Shown one piece after another: positions 63,116 to 64,000 of a stretch of 64,000 nt of DNA. Under the pieces are notes generated by a model. It worked only from the letters and a program-made list of their open reading frames with translations, did not search any database and was not told where the DNA came from. Location: NCBI GenBank assembly GCA_025267735.1, contig CM046294.1, positions 43,995,570 to 44,059,569 on the forward strand. The letters are read 5' to 3'. The first letter of the stretch is position 1. Each line of letters starts with the position of its first letter. Made by a program: the position numbers and the translations under genes. The stretch comes from Mactra quadrangularis. Taxonomy: Eukaryota; Mollusca; Bivalvia; Venerida; Mactridae.

Positions 63116-64000
63116 ACAATATTTTAGGTTGCAACAACAGGGGAAAACCAGTTACAAAACCTGGTCTCCTGGGAGTCAATTTAACCCCAAATCTTTAGTA
63201 CGATGATCTTGTTTTACATATCAAATGCCTGTGTTAACAATGAGCCTATAATACATTTTTGGACAGGTTACCAATGGTTAGCCAGCTTAATGGGTGAAGT
63301 TTTAAATTATTGTTATCCTTAAATTCCTGAATTTCATAGTAACAGCTACTTTTATACAGAAAAAACTTGTTCTCAACCTCTGAACTCTTATGCAGCTCAG
63401 CATTGTATGAATCATATCCAAACCCTACTTCAATGTTACCTCGAGCAAGAACCTTTATTTACACTAGCTTAGCACTGAGGGACCTGGAAGTTCACACAGA
63501 GTGATTTATCGAAGTGGTAAGAACTTGTTTCACAATGCAGCTAAAATAATTTTGTATACACTAAACTAGCAGACAATGAAACTAATGCACAGAGTAACTC
63601 TACTCGGTAAATTACAGTTTAAAATACATTCCATATGGTTAAGATCACATGTTTAGAATCATTTTAACAATTCAACTAACTTTCACACAAATATTTCCCA
63701 TCTTTATTTAGTCAATGCTGATAAAGGTCTTTTACAAGGTCAATACTGGTTAAACTGACCTTTAACCAATCCCCCCCTCTCGTACACTAAATGACATATC
63801 ATGAATGAAATTTTTTTATCATTAATGTGACCTAACACAAAATGAAGACATTTCAAGGTCATTACACTCAAGGTTGACCATCTAAATGAAATGCTCTCTT
63901 GTCATATACCAACATTTAGGTGAGTTACAAAGTTACCGTTCCTGTCAAATACTTTAAAAGCATTCCATGAAACTGCATACAAAAATCTGATCATTCAAAT
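63116..64000. other. eIF4G intron, no exon found
   Basis: No further eIF4G exon is recognised up to the window edge. It is taken as intron leading to exons beyond 64000. Confidence 0.5.

Noticed and set aside
62927..63127. A 66-codon plus-strand ORF
   Set aside because: It is an accident of the inverted-repeat element at 62880-63115.

Overview
The window is AT-rich, repeat-laden animal nuclear DNA. The genes are split by many GT-AG introns, every coding exon of the main gene joins in phase, and there are several tRNA-derived SINE families, many short inverted-repeat elements, a LINE reverse-transcriptase tail and a Tc1-like transposase tail. The style of repeats suggests a lophotrochozoan, most likely a bivalve mollusc. 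That assignment is inference; no species can be named from the sequence.

Right half (27.1-64 kb): one host gene dominates, read on the minus strand. It is the eukaryotic translation initiation factor eIF4G (eIF4G1/3 type). I could assemble 23 consecutive coding exons totalling 3,249 nt (1,082 codons plus stop) from 62797 down to the stop at 27118. They carry the eIF4E-binding motif, the MIF4G, MA3 and W2 domains, and a natural C-terminus. The 5' part (N-terminal, PABP-binding side) lies beyond the right edge. Its introns hold SINEs and inverted-repeat elements assignable by TIR and target duplication to Tigger/pogo-like, mariner-like, piggyBac-like and Harbinger-like groups. They also hold two clusters of perfect TGACGTCA (CRE) palindromes and a long hairpin.

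A second gene is nested, in antisense, in the 12.7-kb eIF4G intron between exons 20 and 21 (28882-41550). It is a plus-strand, eight-exon gene for a Mutator-like (MULE) DDE transposase fused to a YqaJ/lambda-exonuclease-type nuclease. Six splice junctions beyond its 2.75-kb main exon add a C-terminal tail containing a duplicated exon pair and a final WYEGYV...LVEDYE domain. All frames are consistent and the catalytic residues of both enzymes are present. This is the most interesting object in the window.

Left part (1-27 kb): no host gene could be supported. It holds a LINE tail, a Tc1 transposase remnant, four distinct tandem arrays (77-bp palindromic unit x9; a 3.2-kb degenerate minisatellite with higher-order structure; a ~21-bp GGTCAC/GTTACC array; a 2.3-kb array of a 26-bp unit that is open in all three forward frames), a TIR element inserted into the degenerate end of the 26-bp array and itself carrying a SINE with a clean 9-bp target duplication, and several SINEs. 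The AT-rich stretch 24.3-27.1 kb is probably the eIF4G 3' UTR and flank.
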